From assembly GCA_017541365.1 (NCBI GenBank), contig JAFXZF010000001.1:1-51020 (forward strand): a stretch of DNA of 51,020 nt, read 5' to 3'. How positions within the stretch are numbered: position 1 is the first letter of the stretch; each line of letters opens with the position of its first letter. The DNA comes from Prevotella sp. (lineage in GTDB: Bacteria; Bacteroidota; Bacteroidia; Bacteroidales; Bacteroidaceae). The position numbers and the translations under genes are program-made. The notes under the pieces were generated by a model. The model was not told where the DNA came from, ran no database searches, and saw only the letters and a list, made by a program, of their open reading frames with translations. Positions 34,491 to 43,527 of this stretch are shown here, in pieces.

Positions 34491-36074
34491 TTATCTCGCA
34501 ATCCACTGTTCGGGATTGAGCTTTGCACGTTCTTTACGTAATTGGAACTGCAGTATGTTGTCGTTGCCCACGGTGCCGAGAGCCTGACGTGCTGATACCT
34601 TCTGTCCGCGTGATACGCTGACACTTCTGAGGTTACAATATACAGAGATGTACGCACCATGGCGTACCAATACACCCATGGAGCCTCCGACATTAAATAC
34701 GGCACTCACCTCGCCATCGTAGATAGAACGTACAGCAGCGCCATGTGAGCCGAGTATGTTGATGCCCTTGTTGTCAAGCACGACGCCAGGCAGTCCCTCC
34801 ACACCATGCTGTCCGAAGTGACTTACTATCCTACCTCCTGCGATAGGTGAAGGCATGCGTCCTTTGTTGGCCTCGAAACCTCCGCTGATGAGGCGGTCAG
34901 CACTGCTCAGTGTCACAGCGGCATCACTCTCTTTCCTTGCATCGGCCACCGCTTTTTCAGAACGTGCCCTGTCGGCTGCTGCCTTGCGTTCTGCTGCTAT
35001 ACGTGCTGCTTCAGCCTCACGTGCCATTTGTTCGGCTCTTTCACGTGCCGCCTTATCCTTTGCAGCGGCTCTTGCAGCAGCCTTCGCTTTCTCTTCTGCA
35101 GCTTTTGCTTCGGCTATGCGTCGTTCATTCTCACGTGCTTTAGCTTCAGCCTCCGCCTTCTTGCGCGCCAGCTCCTCTGCCTTGCGCTTCGCTTCTGCAG
35201 CCTGCTCCGCCTTGCGCTTTGCCTCGGCTATGGCACGTTGACGTGCCTTTTCTACCTCTATTGCCACGAGTTTGTCAATCTCGGCATTGAGTGCTGCATC
35301 TTTCTTCTTTTGCTCGGCGATGATGCCTTGTATGGTTTTCTGCTGATTTTGCAGCGATGTGACGATTTTCTGTTGTTCGTCCTTCTGTGCCATGAGAGCC
35401 TGTTTTTCCTTTGTGCCCTTATACAATAGGTTGCTCTTCTCGCCCTTCACTACGTTGAGCTGTTGACGCTTGGAGTCCACCTGTTGTTGCTTTGCCTGTA
35501 GCATTTTGCCCTGCGAGCGTTGGAAATCAGCATACTGCTTCACGAAGCGCATGCGACGGTACAGCTGGCTGAGGTCTTTTGCAGAGAAGATAAACATCAG
35601 TTGGCTCTCGATGCCTCGTTGCTTTGCCATATAGCGTATGGACTTTACGTAACTCTCCTTGCGCTCGTTGAGTTGTTGAGTTAGGTTGTCGAGCTGTGTT
35701 GTCAGCATACCGATGTCGCTATTGATACGGCTGAGGTCGTTGTTGATAGAGTCGATAGACTGTTGACGGCGATTCATGTCGGCACCGATGCGCTCCAGGT
35801 CTTTAAGTTTCTTCTGTACCTGTGCCTTGTTGGCACGCAGGGCTTGCTCCTGCTTGCGTATATTCTGCTTTATGCGTGCCTGTTCGCTACGCAGTCCACT
35901 GATAGATTTTGGTTCGTTTTTCTTAGTCGATGTGCTCTTCTGTGTAGCAGTTTTCTTTTTTGCCTTTGTCGTAGTTTTCGAGGCAACGGGTTTCTTTGCC
36001 GTCTTCTTGCTCGTCTGAGCATAGGAAAGCGACATTGTCAGTGATGCTATTATAATAATGAGAAGTGCTCGCAT
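34491..36074 (-). CDS. EnvC-like murein hydrolase activator with degenerate LytM (M23) domain
   Basis: 527 residues with a signal peptide (MRALLIIIIASLTMSLSYA). A Lys/Thr-rich segment follows, then two long coiled coils (residues ~55-260), an Ala/Glu/Lys/Arg-rich helix (~270-380), and a C-terminal LytM domain (~410-527). The usual zinc ligands are lost: NKGINILG replaces HxGxDI, VYCNLRSV replaces Y-HL, and LQFQLRK replaces HLHFE. EnvC-type proteins activate cell-wall amidases at the septum without cutting wall themselves. It is the last gene of the dut-TPR-DUF4292 operon. Confidence 0.9.
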   Translation of the reverse strand: MRALLIIIIASLTMSLSYAQTSKKTAKKPVASKTTTKAKKKTATQKSTSTKKNEPKSISGLRSEQARIKQNIRKQEQALRANKAQVQKKLKDLERIGADMNRRQQSIDSINNDLSRINSDIGMLTTQLDNLTQQLNERKESYVKSIRYMAKQRGIESQLMFIFSAKDLSQLYRRMRFVKQYADFQRSQGKMLQAKQQQVDSKRQQLNVVKGEKSNLLYKGTKEKQALMAQKDEQQKIVTSLQNQQKTIQGIIAEQKKKDAALNAEIDKLVAIEVEKARQRAIAEAKRKAEQAAEAKRKAEELARKKAEAEAKARENERRIAEAKAAEEKAKAAARAAAKDKAARERAEQMAREAEAARIAAERKAAADRARSEKAVADARKESDAAVTLSSADRLISGGFEANKGRMPSPIAGGRIVSHFGQHGVEGLPGVVLDNKGINILGSHGAAVRSIYDGEVSAVFNVGGSMGVLVRHGAYISVYCNLRSVSVSRGQKVSARQALGTVGNDNILQFQLRKERAKLNPEQWIAR

Positions 36075-36103
36075 AAAGGGAGGACGATATAGTGCGTTGT
36101 TTA

Positions 36104-37048
36104 TTACAGTTTGCTGAGGCGTGAGAAGAACTCTTCTGCCGTGACTTTCTTATAACGGTCAGATACTGTGGTGGTGGATTCCCACCCACCATCAGTGGAT
36201 ATGGTGCCCATATTGATATCGAGTGTCATGGTGCCCGTGGAGAACGCCTTGGTATTGAACGTGATACGCTCGTGTGAGGGAAATCTCTTGGTACCGAGGG
36301 TAACGAAATTGCTATAGGCTACGTTGACGCTTGATTCGTTCTTCGTCTTCTTGTCGTACGTGATGTCGGTGTTGGTGATATATGCTTTTTTGTCGGTCGT
36401 CCAGCTTAGTTGCAGGCGTTTCTCGCTGAGGCCCACCTCACTTATGCCGTTGGACTTCCTGTTGAGAGAAAATGATGCGAGGTCGCTGTCAGTAAGCTTT
36501 GCTTTGCCTGGTTGAAAGAGTTCGTTCCAGAAGAGTGACTGCAAGGTGTAGAACGTCAGTCCCTCAGCCTTTAGAAATGATACTTCGTTATATGAGGCCT
36601 TCACATACTCCTTGTGTACGCGGTCGATGAGAAGTACGTATGATGGTGTAAACTCTAGTCGCGCCACCTCCATAAGTCCGAATGGTACGATGGTAAGGCG
36701 TATCACCTGCCCACGACGCATCTGCAGTTTACCGTCAAGGGTGATGTCCTTACCTAGTCCCTGCAACCCGAGGTTTATGCGCGAACTGATATTCTGTGCA
36801 TATACGGCATGGTCATACACCTGTCGCAGGTAGTTTATACGCTGAAGCCGTTCGGCATAGGCATTGTCCTGTCTGACATTGACAGCTGTCACGGTGTCAA
36901 CGGCCTGCTTGATGGTATCGTTGACGAGTGCCACGGTATCCTTATCAGCCTTTGTCAGTGCTGTCGCTCCTGTCTGTGCATCGTCGGCAAATGCCATTAC
37001 TGATGTCAGGGCGAGTGTCAGTGTGATTGTGATATTCTTGGTGTTCAT
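36104..37048 (-). CDS. DUF4292 family envelope protein
   Basis: 314 residues. The signal peptide is MNTKNITITLTLALTSVMAFA. After a Thr/Asp-rich spacer comes the DUF4292 core with SSRINLGLQGLGKDITLDGK, GQVIRLTIVPFGLMEVARLE and FTPSYVLLIDRVHKEYV, typical of this LolA/LolB-like Bacteroidota family. The function is unproven; a role in lipoprotein or envelope transport is suggested by the fold. It sits 29 bases upstream of the EnvC-like gene and 3 bases after the TPR gene. Confidence 0.85.
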   Translation of the reverse strand: MNTKNITITLTLALTSVMAFADDAQTGATALTKADKDTVALVNDTIKQAVDTVTAVNVRQDNAYAERLQRINYLRQVYDHAVYAQNISSRINLGLQGLGKDITLDGKLQMRRGQVIRLTIVPFGLMEVARLEFTPSYVLLIDRVHKEYVKASYNEVSFLKAEGLTFYTLQSLFWNELFQPGKAKLTDSDLASFSLNRKSNGISEVGLSEKRLQLSWTTDKKAYITNTDITYDKKTKNESSVNVAYSNFVTLGTKRFPSHERITFNTKAFSTGTMTLDINMGTISTDGGWESTTTVSDRYKKVTAEEFFSRLSKL

Positions 37049-37051
37049 TTG

Positions 37052-38662
37052 TTATTTCTTCTTCTTAAGTTTCTTGTTAATCTTCGCAGCATGTCCGGCT
37101 ATCTCGCCATCCGAGTCCTCTCCCTCTTTGAGATTTTCTATCGCCATATCTATATATGCCTTGGCATCCTCGTAGCGTTTTTGCTTATACAGTATCCATG
37201 CGTAGGTGTCGAGGTATATGGCACTTTGTGGGTCGGCGGTGATGGCACGGTAACTCATTTTCTCCGCCTTCTTGAGGTCCTTGCCCTCTTCGGAGAGGAA
37301 GTATGCATAGTTGTTGAGGCACATCACCTTCTCGGGGTTATATACGAGGCAACTGTCATATGCTGCGTAGGTGTCCTGTATGCGTCCCTCTTTTTGGTAT
37401 ATGTCGCCAAGCAAAGAGTATATGTCGGCAGCCATCTCCTTGTTGGTCTCAGCGGTTATGTTGTCGGCACCGCGTCGCAGGCTGCGTATGGCATCCTTGT
37501 TGCGCTTGTTGATAAACTGTGCTAAGCCGAGATAGTAATACAGTGACGGTTCATCAGGTATGTACTCCAGTGCTTTCTCGCACTCGCGTATCACGTTGTC
37601 GTCGATGCTGTCGCTCCACATGTGCTGTATGAGTTGCAGACGTGCGTAAGTATTTTCTGGTGCTATGCGGAGCACATCCCTCCATGCCTGCTGTATGTTG
37701 GCAGACGGAAATTTCTTCAACTCGAGGTATGCCGCCTTCATCGTTGCTACGTCGGAGGTGGACTGTGGCATGGCGAGTACGCGGTCAAACACCTGTATGA
37801 TGCGTAGTGAGTCGCCATCGCGTGACTCACTGTCTCTCACCCAACTACTTATCAGTTCAAGGCGGTCGTCGGAGTTGGTACGTGGGTTGACAAGTATATC
37901 GTAGAGCAGGGTGTCAGCCCGTGCTATCTCTCCCTCGCTGCGGTAGTAGTCCATCAGTGCCATCTGTGCCTGAGCGTTGTCGGGCTCCTCGCTGAGCACA
38001 TTGTTGAATGTGGTGAGTGCTTCCTTCTTCTTACCCTGGTTGAGATACCAATTGCCGAGCATCACTCGCAGGTTCATGTCAAAGGGATGTGCATCGATAA
38101 GACTCTGCAGTTCCTTGTATGCTCCGTCATTGTCGTCCATCATGGAACGTATGCGCATCTTCTCCAGTGTGATGCTTTCAGTCTGCCCCTCCTGAAGTTC
38201 TATACGGCCGAGGGTAGAGAGCATCTGTGGGTAGTCATGCTGCTGGCTGTATATCTGCAGCAGTTGTTCGAGGTAGTCTGTGCGATCGGGCTGATGCTTC
38301 ACCAGTGTCTCATACACCTCAGCAGCTGCGGAGGCGTTATTCTGATATAGGTATGTGCGTGCCAGATGTTCGCCAAACTCATTATTGTCGGGTTCGAGCT
38401 CGATGGCTCGTTTGAGATATGCCACACCCAGGGAGTCCTGCTGCATGGCGATATAGAACAAGCCAATGGCATAGTTGACTTCTGGTGCATCGGGGTTCAA
38501 CTCGTGGCAATGACGGAAGAGTTCAAATGCAGCTATATAGTTTCCCATATCCTGCTGCCTGACAGCCTCGATATAGTAATACTCAAATTTGCCCGCTGAA
38601 ACATTCAGCGAACACAGCATTGATAATATGAGTAATAACCGTCTCAACTGTGAACTATGCAC
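37052..38662 (-). CDS. Exported tetratricopeptide-repeat protein
   Basis: 536 residues. The signal peptide is MHSSQLRRLLLILSMLCSLNVSA. At least ten TPR units follow, for example AAFELFRHCHELNPDAPEVN, AVAYLKRAIELEPDN-like repeats and EVMCLNNYAYFLSEEGKDL. The C-terminus is KKLKKKK. TPR arrays bind protein partners. In Bacteroidales this gene is usually found between dut and DUF4292, which suggests a shared envelope job. Confidence 0.88.
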   Translation of the reverse strand: MHSSQLRRLLLILSMLCSLNVSAGKFEYYYIEAVRQQDMGNYIAAFELFRHCHELNPDAPEVNYAIGLFYIAMQQDSLGVAYLKRAIELEPDNNEFGEHLARTYLYQNNASAAAEVYETLVKHQPDRTDYLEQLLQIYSQQHDYPQMLSTLGRIELQEGQTESITLEKMRIRSMMDDNDGAYKELQSLIDAHPFDMNLRVMLGNWYLNQGKKKEALTTFNNVLSEEPDNAQAQMALMDYYRSEGEIARADTLLYDILVNPRTNSDDRLELISSWVRDSESRDGDSLRIIQVFDRVLAMPQSTSDVATMKAAYLELKKFPSANIQQAWRDVLRIAPENTYARLQLIQHMWSDSIDDNVIRECEKALEYIPDEPSLYYYLGLAQFINKRNKDAIRSLRRGADNITAETNKEMAADIYSLLGDIYQKEGRIQDTYAAYDSCLVYNPEKVMCLNNYAYFLSEEGKDLKKAEKMSYRAITADPQSAIYLDTYAWILYKQKRYEDAKAYIDMAIENLKEGEDSDGEIAGHAAKINKKLKKKK

Positions 38663-38701
38663 TGTGACACAAAGTGATGAGCTCCGCGAACTAACTGATA
38701 C

Positions 38702-39139
38702 TTACTTCACCCCAGTATGTCCATACCCTCCTGCACCGCGCAGAGTTTCGTCAAGTTGCTCCACGATGGTAAACTCTGCCTGCTCGTGCTTGGCTATTAC
38801 CATCTGTGCTATGCGCTCGCCAGGTTCTACGATGAATGGGTCATTGGACAGATTGACAAGTACAACGCCGATCTCGCCCCTGTAGTCGGCATCGATGGTG
38901 CCAGGGGTGTTGAGTACAGTGATACCATGCTTCAGCGCGAGTCCGCTGCGTGGTCGCACTTGTGCTTCGTAGCCTTCAGGGAGAGCTATGAAAAGTCCTG
39001 TTGGAACGAGCTTGCGTTCAAGTGGCTTTAAAGTAAAAGCCTCCTCTATGTTGGCACGCAAGTCCATGCCTGCACTCTGCGGTGTGGCATATTGTGGCAG
39101 TGGTTGTTTGCCTTTATTGATAACATTTACCTGTATCAT
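38702..39139 (-). CDS. dut: Deoxyuridine 5'-triphosphate nucleotidohydrolase (dUTPase)
   Basis: 145 residues, typical for the trimeric enzyme. Motifs in order: SAGMDLRAN (1), [10 protein letters not shown] (2), [17 protein letters not shown] (3) and GERIAQMVI (4). The C-terminal GAGGYGHTG is motif 5, which closes over the substrate. It converts dUTP to dUMP and so keeps uracil out of DNA. First gene of the minus-strand operon. Confidence 0.97.
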   Translation of the reverse strand: MIQVNVINKGKQPLPQYATPQSAGMDLRANIEEAFTLKPLERKLVPTGLFIALPEGYEAQVRPRSGLALKHGITVLNTPGTIDADYRGEIGVVLVNLSNDPFIVEPGERIAQMVIAKHEQAEFTIVEQLDETLRGAGGYGHTGVK

Positions 39140-39180
39140 GATATGTCCTTTTACCTTGTGATATTATTGTAAATAATATG

Positions 39181-39188
39181 CAAAGGTA
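39181..39188 (-). promoter_or_regulatory. Promoter for the dut operon
   Basis: CAAAGGTA on the plus strand is TACCTTTG on the minus strand, about 42 bases before the dut start. Nothing else is seen in the 128-base dut-araC gap. Confidence 0.7.
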
Positions 39189-39267
39189 GCAATTTATGAT
39201 GACACAGGCAAGAAAATAAACTATTTTTAATAAACTAAGGCTCTAACGTGAGTGTATGGACAGACAA

Positions 39268-40068
39268 CTACTTTTTGCGTAGTTCTGAAGGGTATGCCCC
39301 GAGGTAACGTTTGGTGTAGCGATTGAAATAAGAGGTGCTGGTAAAGTGAAATATCTCTGCTATCTCCGAACTACGTTTCCTGTCCTTGGTGAGCAGTTCG
39401 TATATGTCCTGCGAGGTAAATTTGTTGATCCAATATGATGCAGAGAAACCGCTTACCTTGTTGCATATCTCGCTGAGGTATTTGGGTACTACGCATAGCC
39501 GTTCTGCATAGTAAGCTACCTCGCGGTTGTATCGGTACTCCTTGGCTTGCAGCATCTGTATGAAGCGTGTCATAATGTCTGATGACTTCTGCGAAATCTT
39601 TTCTGTGACCTGTGTGCGTGACTGTATGTCAAACAGGTCGAGGGCAAGCATCCTTGCTGATACTCTCAGTATGTCATTGTAGAAACGGTGGTCAGTGGCG
39701 TCGAGGCGTCTTTGGAAGTTGGCAAAGAGATTGATGCACAGTTCCTGCTCCTTGTCGCTGACATCTATGATAGGGGTGGAGTATAGTGCCAGCATACCCT
39801 GAATGATGTAGGGGTTGCGTGGTCCGCTCTGACGTAGAAACGACTCATCGATGTAGATGACGTCGCAGATAAAGTCGAGTGATGGTTTAGTCGCCTTGAT
39901 GAAGGCGAGATTTAGGAATATAGCACACTGGCCGCCTTTCAGTGTAATATTCCTTTCGTTGTAGTCAATGTCACAGAACCCCTTGTAGCAGTAGGCAAAT
40001 GCTCTGTAGGACTTCATCTCCGCGTTTGTAAGGTTGCTGACATTCTGTTCGATGATTACATTTTTCAT
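39268..40068 (-). CDS. AraC family transcriptional regulator
   Basis: 266 residues. The C-terminal ~100 residues carry the double helix-turn-helix of the family: LSEICNKVSGFSASYWINKF, then SSEIAEIFHFTSTSYFNRYT and KRYLGAYPSELRKK. The N-terminal half is a cupin-like sensing domain with no recognised ligand. It is transcribed alone from a promoter at 40122-40129 (minus). Confidence 0.9.
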   Translation of the reverse strand: MKNVIIEQNVSNLTNAEMKSYRAFAYCYKGFCDIDYNERNITLKGGQCAIFLNLAFIKATKPSLDFICDVIYIDESFLRQSGPRNPYIIQGMLALYSTPIIDVSDKEQELCINLFANFQRRLDATDHRFYNDILRVSARMLALDLFDIQSRTQVTEKISQKSSDIMTRFIQMLQAKEYRYNREVAYYAERLCVVPKYLSEICNKVSGFSASYWINKFTSQDIYELLTKDRKRSSEIAEIFHFTSTSYFNRYTKRYLGAYPSELRKK

Positions 40069-40121
40069 TGGTCAACTCCTTTCGGTCTTTAGGTTTTCAA
40101 TAGAATAGTAGTAATATGTCA

Positions 40122-40129
40122 CAAAGGTA
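40122..40129 (-). promoter_or_regulatory. Promoter for the AraC-type gene
   Basis: TACCTTTG on the minus strand, about 55 bases before the start codon. Confidence 0.65.
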
Positions 40130-40189
40130 AGAAATATTATCCAATTTTACAAGAAAATAGGAGAAAAAGGCGAAAAATTAACAAAAAAA

Positions 40190-40232
40190 AACAACCAACC
40201 ATCTCTTTTCGAGACATGTTGGTTGTTTTTTT
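40190..40232. terminator. Terminator between rpmH and the AraC-type gene
   Basis: AACAACCAAC (40190-40199) pairs with GTTGGTTGTT (40218-40227), plus an inner TCTC/GAGA stem. A T-run follows on the plus strand and an A-run (T-run on the minus strand) lies at 40182-40190, so it can stop rpmH transcripts. Confidence 0.85.
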
Positions 40233-40269
40233 TCGGCTTTGCCTAAGCCATTCTTCACACGGAAGATAA

Positions 40270-40425
40270 TTACTTTCCGTGGTGCTCGTCGCTTACAGTA
40301 AGCTTTTTGCGGCCCTGAGCACGACGGTTAGCGAGCACTCTGCGACCGTTCTTGGTTGCCATACGTGCACGGAAACCATGCTTGTTTACGCGACGGCGAT
40401 TGTGTGGCTGGAATGTTCTTTTCAT
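40270..40425 (-). CDS. rpmH: 50S ribosomal protein L34
   Basis: 51 residues, from ATG at 40425. [18 protein letters not shown] and [20 protein letters not shown] are the near-universal L34 sequence, with a short lineage-specific tail ([10 protein letters not shown]). It is part of the large ribosomal subunit. Single-gene unit. Confidence 0.98.
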   Translation of the reverse strand: MKRTFQPHNRRRVNKHGFRARMATKNGRRVLANRRAQGRKKLTVSDEHHGK

Positions 40426-40472
40426 TGTCTTTTAAGATATCTTATTTTTGTTAATTTGCGCAATTCGAGGTG

Positions 40473-40480
40473 CAAAGGTA
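40473..40480 (-). promoter_or_regulatory. Promoter for rpmH
   Basis: TACCTTTGCA on the minus strand, ~48 bases before the start. Confidence 0.7.
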
Positions 40481-40596
40481 CAAAGAAAAGTTGAAAGATG
40501 GATGTTGAAAGCGTATTGAAAGCTTTGTTTTAATATTTTTTAACGATGCATGCTAAAAAACCATGGACTGTGAATTATGAATTATGAATTATTTTG

Positions 40597-40604
40597 TACC
40601 TTTG
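40597..40604 (+). promoter_or_regulatory. Promoter for efp
   Basis: TACCTTTG followed by CAG, 67 bases before the efp ATG. Just upstream (40569-40593) is a TGAATTA-type short-word repeat. Confidence 0.75.
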
Positions 40605-40671
40605 CAGCACTTTATGCGTACGCACGAGGCGGGCGCAACGTGAAACATAGTTATACACACAATAAAAAGCA

Positions 40672-41238
40672 ATGATTAATTCACAAGACATTAAGAAAGG
40701 CGTTGCCGTACGTATGGACGGTGGCATTTGGGTTTGCATCGACTTCCAGCATCGCAAGCCAGGTAAGGGTAACACTATCATGATTATCAAGTTGAAGAAC
40801 GTAACCGACGGCCGTGTACTGGAGCGTCGTTTCAACATCGGTGAGAAACTGGAGGAGGTGCAGATCACACGTCGTCCTTACCAGTATCTCTACAAGGAGG
40901 GTGAGGACTATATCTTCATGAATCAGGAGACATACGACCAGACTCCTATACCAGCAGAACTCGTTACGGGTGTAGAGTACATGAAGGAGTCAGATATCGT
41001 AGAGGTTGTAAGCGACGCAGATACTGACACCGTGCTCTATGCAGAGATGCCTGTTAAGACCATACTGCGTGTCACTCACTCTGAGCCAGGTGTGAAGGGC
41101 GATACCGCTACCAACACTCTGAAGCCAGCTACACTGGAGACAGGCGTGGAGATTCGTGTACCTCTCTTCATAGAGGAAGGCGAGCTCGTACAGGTTGATA
41201 CACGCGACGGTAGCTACCTGCAGCGTATCAAGGAGTAA
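40672..41238 (+). CDS. efp: Translation elongation factor P
   Basis: 188 residues, standard length. RKPGKGN near residue 33 holds the loop Lys that reaches the ribosomal peptidyl centre and relieves stalling at prolines. RRPYQYLYKEGEDYIFMNQE is the second domain, and DTRDGSYLQRIKE a typical end. No lysyl-modification gene is seen nearby, so the modification state is unknown. Confidence 0.97.
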   Translation: MINSQDIKKGVAVRMDGGIWVCIDFQHRKPGKGNTIMIIKLKNVTDGRVLERRFNIGEKLEEVQITRRPYQYLYKEGEDYIFMNQETYDQTPIPAELVTGVEYMKESDIVEVVSDADTDTVLYAEMPVKTILRVTHSEPGVKGDTATNTLKPATLETGVEIRVPLFIEEGELVQVDTRDGSYLQRIKE

Positions 41239-41273
41239 TCCACTGATAGACAACCTGTTACAGTAGGGGTTGG

Positions 41274-41355
41274 AAAAGGTATCCTTTTGGCCCCCCAAAA
41301 GTTATCCTTTTAGCCCTTAAAAGTTATCCTTTTGGCTCCTAAAAGATATCCTTTT
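41274..41355. repeat. Four 22-23-bp periodic repeats (AAAAGnTATCCTTTT)
   Basis: AAAAGGTATCCTTTT at 41274, AAAAGTTATCCTTTT at 41297 and 41319, and AAAAGATATCCTTTT at 41341. Each unit is nearly palindromic (AAAAGG-TAT-CCTTTT) and separated by GGCCCC/AGCCCTT-like words. It fills the 144-base gap between efp and the glycosyltransferase gene. Confidence 0.85.
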
Positions 41356-41382
41356 AGAAAACCATAGTTTTCACTATAGTCT

Positions 41383-42429
41383 ATGACACCAAAATACAGT
41401 ATCATAGTACCGGTATATAATAGGCCTGATGAGGTGGATGAACTGCTTGACAGTCTCACTCGTCAGGCTTATGCCGATTTTGAGGTCATCATAGTGGAGG
41501 ACGGTTCGGCGCTGCCATGTAAGGATGTGTGTGACAAATATGCCAGCAAACTGCCACTGCGCTATTTCGTAAAGGAGAATAGCGGACCTGGACAGAGTCG
41601 TAACTATGGTGCCGAGCGTGCTACGGGTGACTACCTCATAATACTCGACAGTGACGTGGTGCTGCCTGATGGCTACCTGCAGGCTGTCGAAGAGGAACTC
41701 ACGCTACATGGCACCTGCGATGCCTTTGGCGGAGCTGATGCCTCGCATCCTTCGTTTACCCCAGTGCAGAAGGCTATCAGTTATGCCATGACGAGTTTCT
41801 TCACCACAGGGGGCATTCGCGGAGGAAAGAAGAAACTTGACAGGTTTTATCCACGTTCGTACAATATGGGCATACGCCGTGAGGTGTATGCAGAGTTGGG
41901 AGGTTTTTCCAAGATGCGATTCGGTGAGGATATTGATTTCTCTTATCGCATAGTGGAGGCAGGCTATAAATGCCGTCTCTTTCCGGAGGCATGGGTGTGG
42001 CACAAGAGGCGCACAGACCTGAAGAAATTCTTTCGTCAGGTATATAACAGTGGCATCGCACGCATAAACCTTGAAAAGCGCCATCCTGGCACGATGAAGA
42101 TTGTTCACCTCCTGCCGATGGTATTTACTGTTGGCGTGATTGCCCTCGTGCTTGCATCTGCAGTGGGCAGGGTGTTGATGCATTATGATGATGTGCACAG
42201 GTGGTATTGGCTCTGTGCCCTGCCTTGGTTGCCCATATTGCTATACTCACTGCTGATATTCGTTGACTCGTCCATACAAAACAAGTCGTTAAAGATAGGC
42301 TTTGTCAGCATCGCCGCCGCTTTTGTCCAACTGATGGGCTACGGCTGCGGTTTCCTTGAAGCATGGTGGAGACGCTGTGTGCTTGGCAAGGACGAATTTC
42401 AGGCTTTTGAGAAGACGTTTTATAAGTGA
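41383..42429 (+). CDS. Family 2 glycosyltransferase, membrane-associated
   Basis: 348 residues. The GT-A start YSIIVPVYNRPDEVDELLDS binds the nucleotide sugar, LIILDSDVVLPDGYL gives the metal-binding DxD, and GEDIDFSYRIVEAG is the ED motif. The C-terminal ~110 residues contain two to three membrane spans. It adds sugar to a lipid or glycan; acceptor unknown. Its stop overlaps the radC frame. Confidence 0.9.
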   Translation: MTPKYSIIVPVYNRPDEVDELLDSLTRQAYADFEVIIVEDGSALPCKDVCDKYASKLPLRYFVKENSGPGQSRNYGAERATGDYLIILDSDVVLPDGYLQAVEEELTLHGTCDAFGGADASHPSFTPVQKAISYAMTSFFTTGGIRGGKKKLDRFYPRSYNMGIRREVYAELGGFSKMRFGEDIDFSYRIVEAGYKCRLFPEAWVWHKRRTDLKKFFRQVYNSGIARINLEKRHPGTMKIVHLLPMVFTVGVIALVLASAVGRVLMHYDDVHRWYWLCALPWLPILLYSLLIFVDSSIQNKSLKIGFVSIAAAFVQLMGYGCGFLEAWWRRCVLGKDEFQAFEKTFYK

Positions 42430-42434
42430 AACCG

Positions 42435-43130
42435 ATGAATGAGATGACAAAACTCACCGTAAAGCAGCTTGCCGAGGAAGACCGCCCTCGTGAGAGGCTT
42501 ATGATGCATGGTGCCGAGGCGCTGTCGAGCGCAGAACTGCTGGCGATACTCATCGGTTCGGGTAATAAAAACGAGACTGCCGTTGACCTCATGAAACGCC
42601 TGCTCGCCGACTGCAACAACAACCTTGCCACGCTGAGCAAGATGTCTCTCGGACAACTGATGAACTACAAAGGTATAGGCGAGGCAAAGGCAATATCGAT
42701 ACTTGCGGCATGTGAACTAGGCAAAAGACGTGAGGGGGCGGAAATGCCTGAGCGCAAGAAATTTGGTACCGCAATGGATATATACAATCATCTGTGGGCT
42801 AAGATGCGTGACCTCGACGTAGAAGAGAGTTACGTCATACTGATGAATCAGGCATACAGGGAAATAAAGACCATGAGGCTGTCTCATGGTGGCATCACCG
42901 AAACCGCCGTAGATGTAAGGCTCATCATGAAAGAGGCACTGCTCAATAATGCGACGGTGATAGCCGTAGCACATAACCATCCGAGCGGCAATGTCCGGCC
43001 AAGTCGTGATGATGATATGCTGACAAGAAAAATCCGTGAGGCGTGTCAGACGATGCGCATCCATTTTCTCGACCACGTGATAATAACCGACGGCAACTAT
43101 TATTCCTACAGAGAACAAGGAAAGTTATGA
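42435..43130 (+). CDS. radC: RadC-family JAB/MPN domain protein
   Basis: 231 residues from ATG 42435; a GTG at 42426 in the same frame overlaps the glycosyltransferase stop. The N-terminal part is helix-hairpin-helix-like (SLGQLMNYKGIGEAKAISIL), and the JAMM metal motif is VAHNHPSGNVRPSRDD. The historical link to DNA repair is weak, and the activity of RadC proteins is unsettled. Coupled to the next gene through an ATGA overlap if its longer start is used. Confidence 0.92.
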   Translation: MNEMTKLTVKQLAEEDRPRERLMMHGAEALSSAELLAILIGSGNKNETAVDLMKRLLADCNNNLATLSKMSLGQLMNYKGIGEAKAISILAACELGKRREGAEMPERKKFGTAMDIYNHLWAKMRDLDVEESYVILMNQAYREIKTMRLSHGGITETAVDVRLIMKEALLNNATVIAVAHNHPSGNVRPSRDDDMLTRKIREACQTMRIHFLDHVIITDGNYYSYREQGKL

Positions 43131-43156
43131 TGCTTTTTAGCAGAAAAAGAAAAATT

Positions 43157-43477
43157 ATGACTCAAGAAGAGAAAAACGAAACAGAACAGCGTATAATAGA
43201 GGTACTGAAGACGGTATATGACCCCGAGATACCCGTCAACATCTATGACCTCGGATTGATATACAAGATAGACCTCGCTGATGATGGTGCACTCGACATC
43301 GACATGACGTTTACTGCGCCATCGTGCCCTGCTGCTGATTATATCATAGAGGATGTGCGCAGCAAAGTGTCTGCCGTGCAGGGAGTAACCTCTGCTAACG
43401 TCAATATGGTATTCGAACCAGAGTGGGACAAGAGCATGATGACGGAAGAAGCACGTGTGGAGTTGGGGTTTGAGTAA
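43157..43477 (+). CDS. SufT-like MIP18 (DUF59) iron-sulfur assembly protein
   Basis: 106 residues from ATG 43157; an alternative start at 43127 forms ATGA with the radC stop and adds ten basic residues. LKTVYDPEIPVNIYDLGLIY is the DUF59 signature and MTFTAPSCPAADYI carries the conserved Cys. These proteins help mature Fe-S enzymes. Confidence 0.88.
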   Translation: MTQEEKNETEQRIIEVLKTVYDPEIPVNIYDLGLIYKIDLADDGALDIDMTFTAPSCPAADYIIEDVRSKVSAVQGVTSANVNMVFEPEWDKSMMTEEARVELGFE

Positions 43478-43527
43478 GATCAGAGATTAGAGATAAAAGA
43501 TAACAGATAGCAGATAATCGTTGTGTC

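Noticed and set aside
41274..41355. CRISPR-like array
   Set aside because: Four regular repeats, but the 'spacers' are only 7-8 bases and nearly identical, and no cas genes are near.
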